DNA of 64,000 nt from Trichobilharzia regenti (taxonomy: Eukaryota > Platyhelminthes > Trematoda > Strigeidida > Schistosomatidae), in the NCBI GenBank assembly GCA_944472135.2, contig OX235263.1:88754721-88818720 (forward strand). The letters are read 5' to 3'. Of the stretch, positions 23,216 through 34,325 are shown in pieces. Numbering within the stretch: position 1 is the stretch's first letter; each line of letters opens with the position of its first letter. The position numbers and the translations under genes are program-made. Under the pieces are notes generated by a model that was not told the origin of the DNA, made no database searches, and saw only the letters and a list, made by a program, of their open reading frames with translations.

Positions 23216-24420
23216 ACGTCAATCTTGTGTTCTGTATCCCGAGATCAGATAGAATAGTGCTACGAATAGATTTTATTTGTCTTTTGCTTAACCACCATGC
23301 AGGGCGATCTTCAGAAATCCGACGAGAAACACGCCTAATTGTACAGCCTATGCAGCTAACTGGCTCACTTCACAGGAGCAGTTGAATTGGTAGATACACC
23401 TGGAAGAGGCGAGATCAGGCAGTTTCTCTTTTACCCTTGAACGCAAAAGAGGAGTGGTTTTGAAGACACAGAGTAATTATGCAGCAGAAAATGCTCTTTT
23501 TTTACCGCTTTATTTCTAAGGCGTTGTGTTAATATCTCGCTGATGTTGTCCCCGAGGAACTTCCTTTGTAAGAATAAAGCCATTTTAAGAACTGTTGGTA
23601 CCTCGGGCTGCTTTGATTTTAGATTCATATTCTTATCAGTAAACGTTTCTTGATAACCGTTTTGACTCAGTAACCGTTTCGAATTATTAGGTTTCTCATC
23701 AAGAAATTCATCCAAGCAAATTGTTCTTTCTCTGTCAGCCAAGCACTTTATCAGATTGCGTTTGTGTTTCAAGGGCACGAAGCTGAAAAAATGCGTATTC
23801 TGGCCCGCTGATGTAGGTTTTCTATGAACACTTTTTCTTATTGTGCCATCCTCTTTTCTGATCGTAAGCACTTCTAGAAATGAAATATTCGAGTCCTTTT
23901 CTTTCTCAGCAGTAAAATTTATTGCAAGATGAACCCCGTTAAATTTATCCAGGATGCTCTTTGCTTCATCCTCATCTTTCTTTATCAAAAATGTGTATCA
24001 TCCATGTACCGACAATGGAACTCAAGTTCATCAATTACACCTTTCAAAGGCCCATTCTCTAGTATCACAAGAAAAATGTCAGCTAGAATGGGTCTCAGTG
24101 GTGACCCCGTGGCCACACCATAGATTTGTCTATATAGCTTCTTATTAAACAAAAGACGGACATTCATTGTGAATTTCAAGTGAAGCTCTTTAATAAAAGA
24201 TATAGGACATTATTCAAATAAGTTGATTGTATACTAGAAACCTGCGCTGAATCAATGTTGTCCAGATGGTTGACAAAAGCTTTGCAATTAAATCAAACAG
24301 CTTCTCAGAGAAAACAACTAATTCAAGACATTGATGATACTGGATAATGATGGCACTATGTCACAAGTTCACAGAAGTTGGAATTCATGCCTCCTCAAAC
24401 ATATCCTAACATTTTTTTCC
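23216..24420 (-). mobile_element. PLE-1-like RT piece, array unit 1
   Basis: Minus-strand PLE with RT palm and thumb but no N-terminal region and no recognisable endonuclease. The 3' part (23216-23430) is a non-coding connector also seen at 31290-31390. Confidence 0.8.
23431..24179 (-). pseudogene. PLE reverse transcriptase fragment, unit 1 (frameshifted)
   Basis: MKFTMNVRLLFNKKLYRQIY, GVATGSPLRPILADIFLVI and CRYMDDTHF are read from 24179. A missing base just after the YMDD box puts the rest (DEDEAKSILDKFNG, FLEVLTIRKEDG, FFSFVPLKHKRNLIKC) in another frame, open at 23431-23988. Unit 3 has the same lesion; unit 2 does not. Confidence 0.85.
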
Positions 24421-24975
24421 TTCATGTTTCCCAGTGGAACATAGGGTTTCAAGCTAGGGGTTTGAAGTTTCTGTATCAGTATTCAAGTGTTGGTTTGTAG
24501 GGATTTGATTGGTTTCAGGATTTCATCACGAGCTGACATTAGTTAGAGAACCATTGGAAAACCTGGGAGTACTGGACAGCTGTTTAATCCTAGTTTGGAA
24601 CTCTTCATCAGTACGCACCCACCGGGTTTCGAACCCAGCACCTCCCGGTTACAAGGCGAGCTCGTATACAATTAAGCCACTGGGACCCAATCCAATGGTC
24701 CTTGAATCCTAACTTCTGCCAATTCACGGCATAGAGCGACCGCTAGCCAATGTCTTCGGCGAGTATTTGTATTCACACTCGACCAGCTGCACCCTACAGT
24801 ATCAGTGTTTGTTTTTACATAATGGAGTTGCTAGTCTCATGACCAACCTTTCCTCTTTACCAGCATTATATATGGATCAGTGAGGTAAAGGAGTGCGTCG
24901 GCCGAGGATCAAACCCCGGACTATGTGCATGGTCGGCGAGTGTCCTAACCACTGTCCCACCAACTCACACTGACG
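24421..24975 (-). mobile_element. SINE-D / SINE-C chimera at unit 1-2 junction
   Basis: The 3' tail and body ('cccagtggaacataggg', 'gctagtctcatgacc', 'ggccgaggatcaaaccccgg') are SINE-D, as at the right border 30331-30505. From the anchor onward ('gtgtcctaaccactgtccc') it is the SINE-C head of the left border. Interrupted by an HHR-SINE at 24481-24798. Confidence 0.85.
24481..24798 (-). mobile_element. HHR-SINE, complete 318-bp copy
   Basis: Exact 8-bp target duplication GTATCAGT (24473-24480 and 24799-24806) inside SINE-D, so both ends are defined. In element direction: about 100 bp leader, tRNA-like head with box B 'gggttcgaaacccg', then a hammerhead region, then a tail ending 'ccaacacttgaat'. 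Hammerhead core position C3 is A (GTACTG then ATGAAGA), and stem II and the GAAA segment also carry changes, so self-cleavage is unlikely. Confidence 0.85.
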
Positions 24976-24978
24976 CAT

Positions 24979-25978
24979 AATTACTCTATAGTGATGAAAC
25001 CATAAAAACGCAATGTACAACTTGGATGGAACTCATAGAGTTATGTCTTATAACACACTTTCAACTCAATAATCAACTATACGAACAGACAGACGGAACA
25101 TCAATAGCACCGCCCATATCAAGAATAATAGTTGAGGCCATATTGCAAAGATTAGAATTAATAGCTCTACCTACCTATAATCAAACCAAAACTTCGGATA
25201 CGTTACGTCGATGATACATTTGTAATAATTAAAAGAAATGTGATTTGGAATATACCCGTAAATTAATAAACAACATATTTGAAGACATTAAATTCACCAC
25301 GAGAGAAGACCAATTCGACAAAAAATTCCATTCTTAGATGTCTTAACCAGGATAACTAACACAGAAAATTTAGGAACATAAATATATAGAAAATCAGCAC
25401 ACATAAACCAAATACTCGACTATAGTAGCAATAACCCAGTTACCTACAAAAGAAACTGTGTGCACACATTGTTTAAAAGAGTTCAAACATGCACACAGTA
25501 GCACTTCGGTGTTGAAGAGAGTGGGAGAAAAGTACCTGCTAACTGTCTTCAAAAAGAATGCATATCCTCACAATTTCATCAAAAAATGTGTATAAAACCG
25601 AGTCATAACATCAACAGGAAACCATCATTACCAAAGACAACAAGAAAATTCATCCGACCACATATAAAAAAATATCTCTGGAAAAACAGCTGGAATATTA
25701 AGACCGTTTGAAACAGACATAGCATTCAAACCAACCAGTCAGCCAGCCAGCCATCACAATCACTTCACTCGATGTTTTGCAAACCAAAAGATCCGACAGG
25801 AAAAGGAGATCAGATGAATACCATTTACGTAATACACTGCATGCATGAACTGCAATAAACATTACATCATTGGTGAAAGTTGGCATCCACTTTGAATCTG
25901 AATTCAAGAGCACAAAATGAGCATAATAAAGACACAATATATGTATTCCTTCATATGGGGGCCCTAAAAGCATGGTTA
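24979..25978 (+). mobile_element. PLE-3 piece, array unit 2
   Basis: Near-identical to 22216-23215: LITHFQLNNQLYEQTDG, YVDDTFVIIKRN, and the GIY-YIG remnant near 25830-25880. Same stops as in unit 1. Confidence 0.85.
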
Positions 25979-27186
25979 ACGTCAATCTTGTGTTCTGTAT
26001 CCCCGAGATCAGATAGAATAGTGCTACGAATAGATTTTATTTGTCTTTTGCTTAACCACCATGCAGGGCGATCTTCAGAAATCCTACGAGAAACACGCCT
26101 AATTGTACAGCCTATGCAGCTAACTGGCTCACTTCACAGGAGCAGTTGAATTGGTAGATACACCTGGAAGAGGCGAGATCAGGCAGTTTCTCTTTTACCC
26201 TTGAACGCAAAAGAGGAGTGGTTTTGAAGACACAGAGTAATTATGCAGCAGAAAATGCTCTTTTTTTTACCGCTTTATTTCTAAGGCGTTGTGTTAATAT
26301 CTCGCTGATGTTGTCCCCGAGGAACTTCCTTTGTAAGAATAAAGCCATTTTAATAACTGTTGGTACCTCGGGCTGCTTTGATTTTAGATTCATATTCTTA
26401 TCAGTAAACGTTTCTTGATAACCGTTTTGACTCAGTAACCGTTTCGAATTATTAGGTTTCTCATCAAGAAATTCATCCAAGCAAATTGTTCTTTCTCTGT
26501 CAGCCAAGCACTTTATCAGATTGCGTTTGTGTTTCAAGGGCACGAAGCTGAAAAAATGCGTATTCTGGCCCGCTGATGTAGGTTTTCTATGAACACTTTT
26601 TCTTATTGTGCCATCCTCTTTTCTGATCGTAAGCACTTCTAGAAATGAAATATTCGAGTCCTTTTCTTTCTCAGCAGTAAAATTTATTGCAAGATGAACC
26701 CCGTTAAATTTATCCAGGATGCTCTTTGCTTCATCCTCACTTTTCATAATCAAAAAATATGTATCATCCATGTACCGACAATGGAACTCAAGTTCATCAA
26801 TTACATCTTTCAAAGGCCCATTCTCTAGTATCACAAGAAAAATGTCAGCTAGAATGGGTCTCAGTGGTGACCCCGTGGCCACACCATAGATTTGTCTATA
26901 TAGCTTCTTATTAAACAAAAGACGGACATTCATTGTGAATTTCAAGTGAAGCTCTTTAATAAAAGATATAGGACATTATTCAAATAAGTTGATTGTATAC
27001 TAGAAACCTGCGCTGAATCAATGTTGTCCAGATGGTTGACAAAAGCTTTGCAATTAAATCAAACAGCTTCTCAGAGAAAACAACTAATTCAAGACATTGA
27101 TGATACTGGATAATGATGGCACTATGTCACAAGTTCACAGAAGTTGGAATTCATGCCTCCTCAAACATATCCTAACATTTTTTTCC
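25979..27186 (-). mobile_element. PLE-1-like RT piece, array unit 2
   Basis: Second copy of 23216-24420, with the RT reading frame uninterrupted. Confidence 0.85.
26241..26945 (-). CDS. PLE reverse transcriptase, palm/thumb part, open in unit 2
   Basis: 234 codons open, starting at the ATG of MKFTMNVRLLFNKKLYRQIY. GVATGSPLRPILADIFLVI is the motif B region, CRYMDDTYFLIMKSEDEA contains the catalytic YMDD box, and FFSFVPLKHKRNLIKCLADRE is the PLE thumb signature. The end (KKRAFSAA) runs off frame at a T-run. The RT fingers with motif A, the N-terminal region and the GIY-YIG domain are missing, so it cannot be a working enzyme alone. It is the only copy of the three without the frameshift after YMDD. 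Likely an inert relic rather than an expressed gene. Confidence 0.7.
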   Translation of the reverse strand: MKFTMNVRLLFNKKLYRQIYGVATGSPLRPILADIFLVILENGPLKDVIDELEFHCRYMDDTYFLIMKSEDEAKSILDKFNGVHLAINFTAEKEKDSNISFLEVLTIRKEDGTIRKSVHRKPTSAGQNTHFFSFVPLKHKRNLIKCLADRERTICLDEFLDEKPNNSKRLLSQNGYQETFTDKNMNLKSKQPEVPTVIKMALFLQRKFLGDNISEILTQRLRNKAVKKRAFSAA

Positions 27187-27741
27187 TTCATGTTTCCCAG
27201 TGGAACATAGGGTTTCAAGCTAGGGGTTTGAAGTTTCTGTATCAGTATTCAAGTGTTGGTTTGTAGGGATTTGATTGGTTTCAGGATTTCATCACGAGCT
27301 GACATTAGTTAGAGAACCATTGGAAAACCTGGGAGTACTGGACAGCTGTTTAATCCTAGTTTGGAACTCTTCATCAGTACGCACCCACCGGGTTTCGAAC
27401 CCAGCACCTCCCGGTTACAAGGCGAGCTCGTATACAATTAAGCCACTGGGACCCAATCCAATGGTCCTTGAATCCTAACTTCTGCCAATTCACGGCATAG
27501 AGCGACCGCTAGCCAATGTCTTCGGCGAGTATTTGTATTCACACTCGACCAGCTGCACCCTACAGTATCAGTGTTTGTTTTTACATAATGGAGTTGCTAG
27601 TCTCATGACCAACCTTTCCTCTTTACCAGCATTATATATGGATCAGTGAGGTAAAGGAGTGCGTCGGCCGAGGATCAAACCCCGGACTATGTGCATGGTC
27701 GGCGAGTGTCCTAACCACTGTCCCACCAACTCACACTGACG
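27187..27741 (-). mobile_element. SINE-D / SINE-C chimera at unit 2-3 junction, with HHR-SINE
   Basis: Same structure as 24421-24975; the HHR-SINE lies at about 27247-27564 between the same GTATCAGT repeats. Tail SINE-D, head SINE-C, changeover at the shared anchor 27684. Confidence 0.85.
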
Positions 27742-27744
27742 CAT

Positions 27745-28744
27745 AATTACTCTATAGTGATGAAACCATAAAAACGCAATGTACAACTTGGATGGAACTC
27801 ATAGAGTTATGTCTTATAACACACTTTCAACTCAATAATCAACTATACGAACAGACAGACGGAACATCAATAGCACCGCCCATATCAAGAATAATAGTTG
27901 AGGCCATATTGCAAAGATTAGAATTAATAGCTCTACCTACCTATAATCAAACCAAAACTTCGGATACGTTACGTCGATGATACATTTGTAATAATTAAAA
28001 GAAATGTGATTTGGAATATACCCGTAAATTAATAAACAACATATTTGAAGACATTAAATTCACCACGAGAGAAGACCAATTCGACAAAAAATTCCATTCT
28101 TAGATGTCTTAACCAGGATAACTAACACAGAAAATTTAGGAACATAAATATATAGAAAATCAGCACACATAAACCAAATACTCGACTATAGTAGCAATAA
28201 CCCAGTTACCTACAAAAGAAACTGTGTGCACACATTGTTTAAAAGAGTTCAAACATGCACACAGTAGCACTTCGGTGTTGAAGAGAGTGGGAGAAAAGTA
28301 CCTGCTAACTGTCTTCAAAAAGAATGCATATCCTCACAATTTCATCAAAAAATGTGTATAAAACCGAGTCATAACATCAACAGGAAACCATCATTACCAA
28401 AGACAACAAGAAAATTCATCCGACCACATATAAAAAAATATCTCTGGAAAAACAGCTGGAATATTAAGACCGTTTGAAACAGACATAGCATTCAAACCAA
28501 CCAGTCAGCCAGCCAGCCATCACAATCACTTCACTCGATGTTTTGCAAACCAAAAGATCCGACAGGAAAAGGAGATCAGATGAATACCATTTACGTAATA
28601 CACTGCATGCATGAACTGCAATAAACATTACATCATTGGTGAAAGTTGGCATCCACTTTGAATCTGAATTCAAGAGCACAAAATGAGCATAATAAAGACA
28701 CAATATATGTATTCCTTCATATGGGGGCCCTAAAAGCATGGTTA
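27745..28744 (+). mobile_element. PLE-3 piece, array unit 3
   Basis: Third copy of the YVDD-type PLE piece, almost the same as unit 2. Confidence 0.85.
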
Positions 28745-29946
28745 ACGTCAATCTTGTGTTCTGTATCCCCGAGATCAGATAGAATAGTGCTACGAATAGA
28801 TTTTATTTGTCTTTTGCTTAACCACCATGCAGGGCGATCTTCAGAAATCCGACGAGAAACACGCCTAATTGTACAGCCTATGCAGCTAACTGGCTCACTT
28901 CACAGGAGCAGTTGAATTGGTAGATACACCTGGAAGAGGCGAGATCAGGCAGTTTCTCTTTTACCCTTGAACGCAAAAGAGGAGTGGTTTTGAAGACACA
29001 GAGTAATTATGCAGCAGAAAATGCTCTTTTTTTTACCGCTTTATTTCTAAGGCGTTGTGTTTATATCTCGCTGATGTTGTCCCCGAGGAACTTCCTTTGT
29101 AGGAATAAAGCCTTTTTGAGAACTGTTGGTACCTCGGGCTGCTTTGATTTTAGATTCATATTCTTATCAGTAAACGTTTCTTGATAACCGTTTTGACTCA
29201 GTAACCGTTTCGAATTATTAGGTTTCTCATCAAGAAATTCATCCAAGCAAATTGTTCTTTCTCTGTCAGCCAAGCACTTTATCAGATTGCGTTTGTGTTT
29301 CAAGGGCACGAAGCTGAAAAAATGCGTATTCTGGCCCGCTGATGTAGGTTTTCTATGAACACTTTTTCTTATTGTGCCATCCTCTTTTCTGATCGTAAGC
29401 ACTTCTAGAAATGAAATATTCGAGTCCTTTTCTTTCTCAGCAGTAAAATTTATTGCAAGATGAACCCCGTTAAATTTATCCAGGATGCTCTTTGCTTCAT
29501 CCTCATCTTTCTTTATGAAAAATGTGTATCATCCATGTACCGACAATGGAACTCAAGTTCATCAATTACACCTTTCAAAGGCCCATTCTCTAGTATCACA
29601 AGAAAAATGTCAGCTAGAATGGGTCTCAGTGGTGACCCCGTGGCCACACCATAGATTTGTCTATATAGCTTCTTATTAAACAAAAGACGGACATTCATTG
29701 TGAATTTCAAGTGAAGCTCTTTAATAAAAGATATAGGACATTATTCAAATAAGTTGATTGTATACTAGAAACCTGCGCTGAATCAATGTTGTCCAGATGG
29801 TTGACAAAAGCTTTGCAATTAAATCAAACAGCTTCTCAGAGAAAACAACTAATTCAAGACATTGATGATACTGGATAATGATGGCACTATGTCACAAGTT
29901 CACAGAAGTTGGAATTCATGCCTCCTCATACATATTCTAACATTTT
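28745..29946 (-). mobile_element. PLE-1-like RT piece, array unit 3 (frameshifted)
   Basis: Third copy of the minus-strand RT piece. It carries the same single-base loss after YMDD as unit 1 (open parts 29513-29710 and 29061-29402) plus its own substitutions near 29060-29120. Confidence 0.85.
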
Positions 29947-30505
29947 TTTCCTTCATGTTTCCCAGTGGAACATAGGGTTTCAAGCTAGGGGTTTGAAGTT
30001 TCTGTATCAGTATTCAAGTGTTGGTTTGTAGGGATTTGATTGGTTTCAGGATTTCATCATGAGCTGACATTAGTTAGAGAACCATTGGAAAACCTGGGAG
30101 TACTGGACAGCTGTTTCGTCCTAGTTTGGGACTCTTCATCAGTACGCACCCACCGGGTTTCGAACCCAGCACCTTCCGGCTACAAGGTGAGCTCGTATAC
30201 CATTAAGCCACTGGGACCCGATCCAATGGTCCATGAATTCTAACCTTTGCCAATTCATGACATAGCGCGACCGCTAGCCAATTTCTTCGGTGGCGAGTAT
30301 TTGTCCTCACACCCGACCAGCTGCACCTTACTGTATCAATGTTATTTTTTACACAATGGGGTTGCTAGCCTTATGACCAACCTTTCCTCTTTACCAGCAT
30401 TATATATGGATCAGTGAGGTAAAGGAGTGCGTCGGCCGAGGATCAAACCCCGGACTATGTGCATAGTCGGCGAGCGTCCTAACTGCTATACCACTGACGC
30501 ACATT
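29947..30505 (-). mobile_element. SINE-D with HHR-SINE, right border of the array
   Basis: Complete SINE-D (tail at 29950, head ending 'ataccactgacgcac' at 30505) interrupted by an HHR-SINE at about 30015-30332. This HHR-SINE is the least diverged of the array group: stem II and GAAA are intact (ctaggacgaaac on the minus strand), but C3 is A. This border provides the SINE-D half of the junction chimeras. Confidence 0.8.
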
Positions 30506-30776
30506 CTAACATTGCGGATGATTGATAACCTGATTATCATGGATTCTCTCCACAGTAAAATGGTGCCTGCATACCGAAATAAAGTCACCAAGACACCTCT
30601 ATTCAATACTCATTGGTTTTCATTGCTTCTCTAACTGATGTCGATCCAATGAATATAACAGTCTATAGGTATTAAATGTGCGTCGGTGGCACAGCGGTAT
30701 AATGCTCGCCAGTCATGCAGGTGGTTCGGGGTTCGATCAGTGGCCACAGATGCACTCTTTCTCCACCTTGCTAAGT
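30501..30776 (+). repeat. Direct repeat, left copy (with SINE-D head)
   Basis: About 276 bp almost identical to 31464-31739. It includes the first part of a plus-strand SINE-D (from about 30680: 'tgcgtcggtggcacagcgg', box B 'ggggttcgatcag'), which is truncated at about 30790. Confidence 0.9.
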
Positions 30777-31280
30777 CAGTAATAGTACTGATAAGGATGG
30801 ATAACAAAATGCAATACTAAAGACAGACACAAATACATTATTAAACACAAAATAATTGAGCAACGAATATCCCCCTTTTGATAATTTCCTCTTCTGGCTC
30901 TACAATTATATATACATATGTTCATATGTATAGAATATTCTGGATTAGTAATCAATAACAGTATGTCTTTTTTTAATATCAGTTCGTTAAGTAAGATAAC
31001 AGTGGAATTACTACAATTTATTAAAAATGCTTAAATGATAATAAATATATAATAGCAAATAGAATATCAACTAAAATTAGGGAGATTTCCACAAAAATTG
31101 AGGATCATGAAAACCTGGATGGCCAGTGGGGTGAGGATAATGTCCAAACTAACTTCTTTTGGACACATAAATTAGGCTTCTTAATATGGATCCCAACGGC
31201 CAGCTTCAGCAACATTTAGTAATCGAACTCTTAAGGAGAAATTAAGATTTATTGGTATGGGGTAGATGACTTTGAAAGCT
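30777..31280. other. Interval without recognised gene
   Basis: AT-rich spacer between the two direct repeats; nothing assigned. Confidence 0.4.
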
Positions 31281-31463
31281 GCCTGGTTAACATCATTTTT
31301 GTGTTCTGTATACCCGAGATGAGACAGAATATCGCTGCTAATAGATTTTGTTTGTCCTTTGCTTAACCACCACGAAGGGTGATCTAATTCAACACATTGA
31401 GGATACTGGAGAGTGATGACACTATGTCACAAGTTTACAGAAGTTGGAATTCATGCCTCCTCA
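31281..31463 (-). mobile_element. PLE-1-like remnant with internal deletion
   Basis: 31290-31390 matches the 3' connector of the array PLE (23210-23330), and 31390-31460 matches its 5' flank (24320-24400), so the RT part between them is deleted. Both pieces end with 'ggaattcatgcctcctca', as in the array. Confidence 0.7.
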
Positions 31464-31739
31464 CATTCTAACATTGCGGATGATTGATAACCTGATTATC
31501 ATGGATTCTCTCCACAGTAAAATGGTGCCTGCATACCGAAATAAAGTCACCAAGACACCTCTATTCAATACTCATTGGTTTTCATTGCTTCTCTAACTGA
31601 TGTCGATCCAATGAATATAACAGTCTATAGGTATTAAATGTGCGTCGGTGGCACAGCGGTATAATGCTCGCCAGTCATGCAGGTGGTTCGGGGTTCGATC
31701 AGTGGCCACAGATGCACTCTTTCTCCACCTTGCTAAGCC
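31464..31739 (+). repeat. Direct repeat, right copy
   Basis: Second copy of 30501-30776, offset 963 bp. Here the SINE-D that starts in it is complete. Confidence 0.9.
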
Positions 31740-31860
31740 AGTAATAGGACTGGCAAAGAGGGAAGGTTAGACATGAGGCTACTGCTGCAGATACTTCAAG
31801 CCTGTAGCTTGAAGCCCTTGTTATGTTCCACTGGGAACGTAAAGGAATAAAAAAATAGAT
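31645..31860 (+). mobile_element. SINE-D copy
   Basis: tRNA head (gtgcgtcggtggcacagcgg, box B gggttcgatcagtgg), body 'gacatgaggctactgctg', 3' end 'gcttgaagcccttgttatgttccactgggaac' in parts, A-rich tail. Confidence 0.8.
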
Positions 31861-32139
31861 TCCGAATAAATTGTGACTATCACAACTCATCAACACCATA
31901 GGTAGATGAACAGGATTACACTAAGGCGTCTGAGAAAAGATGGTGTCGGGTGTGTACACATTCGAATGATGATATCATGGTTGGATTTAATCGCTGACTA
32001 GTAGTGCAGAATTTGTTGCAATATGCATATTAACCATACATGGAGTTGTTTTTACAAAAATTAATCTAAAATCCTTGTGAAAATATGGTTTATCGATTTA
32101 GGCACTGAACTTTCAGTCACTAGGTCCCAGGTTCGAATC

Positions 32140-33300
32140 CTGCTTCAATTACTTCACCCTAGACAATTGAATAGTATCATTAACCTGCGCATAATAATCA
32201 AATACTTCATATGGCCTGGCATTTATAAAAAATGGACGCAATCTAATAGATATTTAGGCTTTAATTCATCCCATAGAGAATCGGTAAAGATAGGTTTAGC
32301 TAAATGTCTTTATAATTAAGCCAAGAGCCTACCTAGTAGGTCAGAATATTTAAATAATGAAATTAAACAAATAAAGGAAATATTACTGGTGAACAACGAG
32401 CAATCAGAATCTATTCAGAAATATATGAAGAACCATAGAAATAATAAAACTAGCGGTAAAAAAGACGAAAATAACAAAACAATAAAGAATTCAATGCCTC
32501 TATAGTACTGCCTTATAGAGAAGCAATATCAGAGGCCTTACGTAGGATTCTCGGCCCTCTAAGCTAAGATCATGTGTAGCATCTGTTCTTTGCAGTGTAA
32601 TTTCTGCAACGGTCTCTAGACTGAAACCAGTGAAATTACCTGTATTTTTCCCTTACGGAGTTTGCTCAACTATGGCCACGGGCCGGCCTCTTATTGCATT
32701 ACCTCGAGGATTGGTCAACTAAATGTGCGTTGGTGACACAGCAGTTAGGACTTTCACCGACCAGGCACATTGTACGGGGTTCGATTCCCTACCGATGCTG
32801 CACACCTCATATCAGTGGTTGGCCCTGAAAATTCCATACTTGTACCAATAATACGGCGTGGAATCAAGCGATAATAAGAACAATAATAAATTAGGCTGAA
32901 ATCAGGGTGCCACTTAAATCAACCAACCAAATGTCTCAGGGACAAACTTTGTCGGCTTAAGGACCCAATAGATGCAATTAGGATGAATTATCTAATTTAA
33001 CAAATACCATGCAATTAATAACGGCGAGGTCAATTACATAGGTCACACTGGTAGGTCAGGGTCAATGTAGATTATTGGAACATAACATTTTAGCCAGACC
33101 TAGAAAGACGATTGACCCTGCTAAGTTAAATAACCTAGAAAAAGTCTCAGCCAACTTATTTCATTCGCTTGCATGCAATCACAAAATGGGCTGTGTGGGT
33201 CATGGGGAGAGTATTAAAATGTATTACAGTTAGGTGGAAGTATAGAGAAAGAGAGGTTAATCACTGAAGCTTTGTCTATCGATTGAACGCAGTGCACATG
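32140..33300 (+). mobile_element. PLE-2 fragment with SINE-C insertion
   Basis: Plus strand: NRYLGFNSSHRESVKIGLAK (the copy at 60.3 kb has 'HPMSVKIRLVKCL'), an acidic/Asn-rich linker, a decayed 'REAISEALRRILG' motif at about 32515-32560, then after SINE-C LRDKLCRLKDPI and NYIGHTGR (GIY-YIG core) near 33025-33060. Frameshifts and stops. Confidence 0.75.
32718..32890 (+). mobile_element. SINE-C inserted in PLE-2
   Basis: tRNA head 'gtgcgttggtgacacagcag', box B 'ggggttcgattcc', body 'gaaaattccatacttgtacc', end 'gtggaatcaagcg'. Confidence 0.8.
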
Positions 33301-33399
33301 AAACCGAAGTGACGCAACACTTATATCGGAGATATAGCAATAAAGTGGCCACAAACACCAAAGGGAACTTGTGAAGAGAGAGAGAGAAGAAGGGAGAAA

Positions 33400-33715
33400 T
33401 AGGTATTAGACAAATTGTGAAACCGTGTGTCTAAATTGATGTGATTATGAGATGGATTGGGCATACATTGAGGAAACTGCCGAAGGACACTCTGTGTCAG
33501 GCGCTCGAGTGGAATCCAAATAAGAAGTGACGAGTGGGTCGTCATCATGGGATGAAATGGAGGAGGTTGTGTGTTGGGTAGAGGAAGATACGAGATTATG
33601 GCCAATCATGGACTTGGCCGGCTGAAGAGGATAGCAGAAGATAGAAAGCAATGGAGATGTATTGTTGGAGACCTATGTTCCACTCGGAACCCAAGAGAAT
33701 AATAATAATGATAAT
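33400..33715 (+). mobile_element. RTE LINE 3' end fragment
   Basis: Covers 'gagatggattgggcatacattgagg'-type WRWIGH coding remnants (first part at 33450) through the tail 'cctatgttccactcggaac' and an (AAT)n run. No reading frame survives. Confidence 0.75.
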
Positions 33716-34104
33716 AATATAAAGAGTGGTAGTAATTTATGCTCGAAACCTTTTCATCCAGTCGTTAATACTGCATCATCGTCGCCATCACTGCATGACA
33801 CTTAAAGTGAACTTATCTAATATGTAATCAAATACTAAGTCGGTGGTCAAGTAGGCAGTTGGGGGTTCAACTCCTCTCCAGAGTACTCCCCAGTCTCACC
33901 TAGTTCACTAGCTGATTGAGAACCAGGAGGAAGAGGGAAAAATTATGCTTGGGACTGGCAACCACACCAGTTCTACTGAAATATAAAGGCTTGACGTTTC
34001 ATGCTCCACTCAAGAGTGAGGAAAAGAAAATCACATCTAAAGAACAGGAATTCTCCACAACAGGATACATAAATACACACATACATACATTTTCGCTAAA
34101 TAAT

Positions 34105-34325
34105 ATGTATCAGGTTGGACCATGAAGTGATATCAGTTAGAGAACCATTGAAAACCAACCACAGGGAGTACTGGACAGATGTTTCCGTTGTCACAGTTTG
34201 GGAATCATCGACATTACGCATCCTTCGCCAAGGGTTCGAACCCAGGACCTTCGGTTACAAGACAAGCTCGTAGACCATTCAGCCACCGGAACCCGATTCA
34301 CTGGCTAGCCCATGAGGTCTAACTT
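34105..34325 (-). mobile_element. HHR-SINE, minus copy of a head-to-head pair
   Basis: Minus-strand copy with tRNA-like box B (gggttcgaacccag on its complement) and a damaged hammerhead core. The distal end near 'gaggtctaacttctacc' abuts a plus-strand copy. Confidence 0.7.

Larger units (their letters stand above)
22155..30451. repeat. Tandem array, three units of about 2.77 kb
   Basis: The same anchor (ggactatgtgcat) in the SINE tRNA head recurs at 22155, 24918, 27684 and 30452, spacings 2763, 2766 and 2768. Each unit holds a plus-strand PLE-3 piece, a minus-strand PLE-1-like RT piece and a minus-strand SINE-D carrying an HHR-SINE. Units differ by scattered substitutions and small indels. 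Confidence 0.95.

Noticed and set aside
22934..23222. 95-codon minus-strand open frame repeated in all three array units as a conserved gene
   Set aside because: It is the antisense of the PLE-3 connector and GIY-YIG remnant; conservation comes from recent duplication.
22155..30451. CRISPR-like array
   Set aside because: The repeat unit is 2.77 kb and consists of known retroelement parts; no short repeats with unique spacers.
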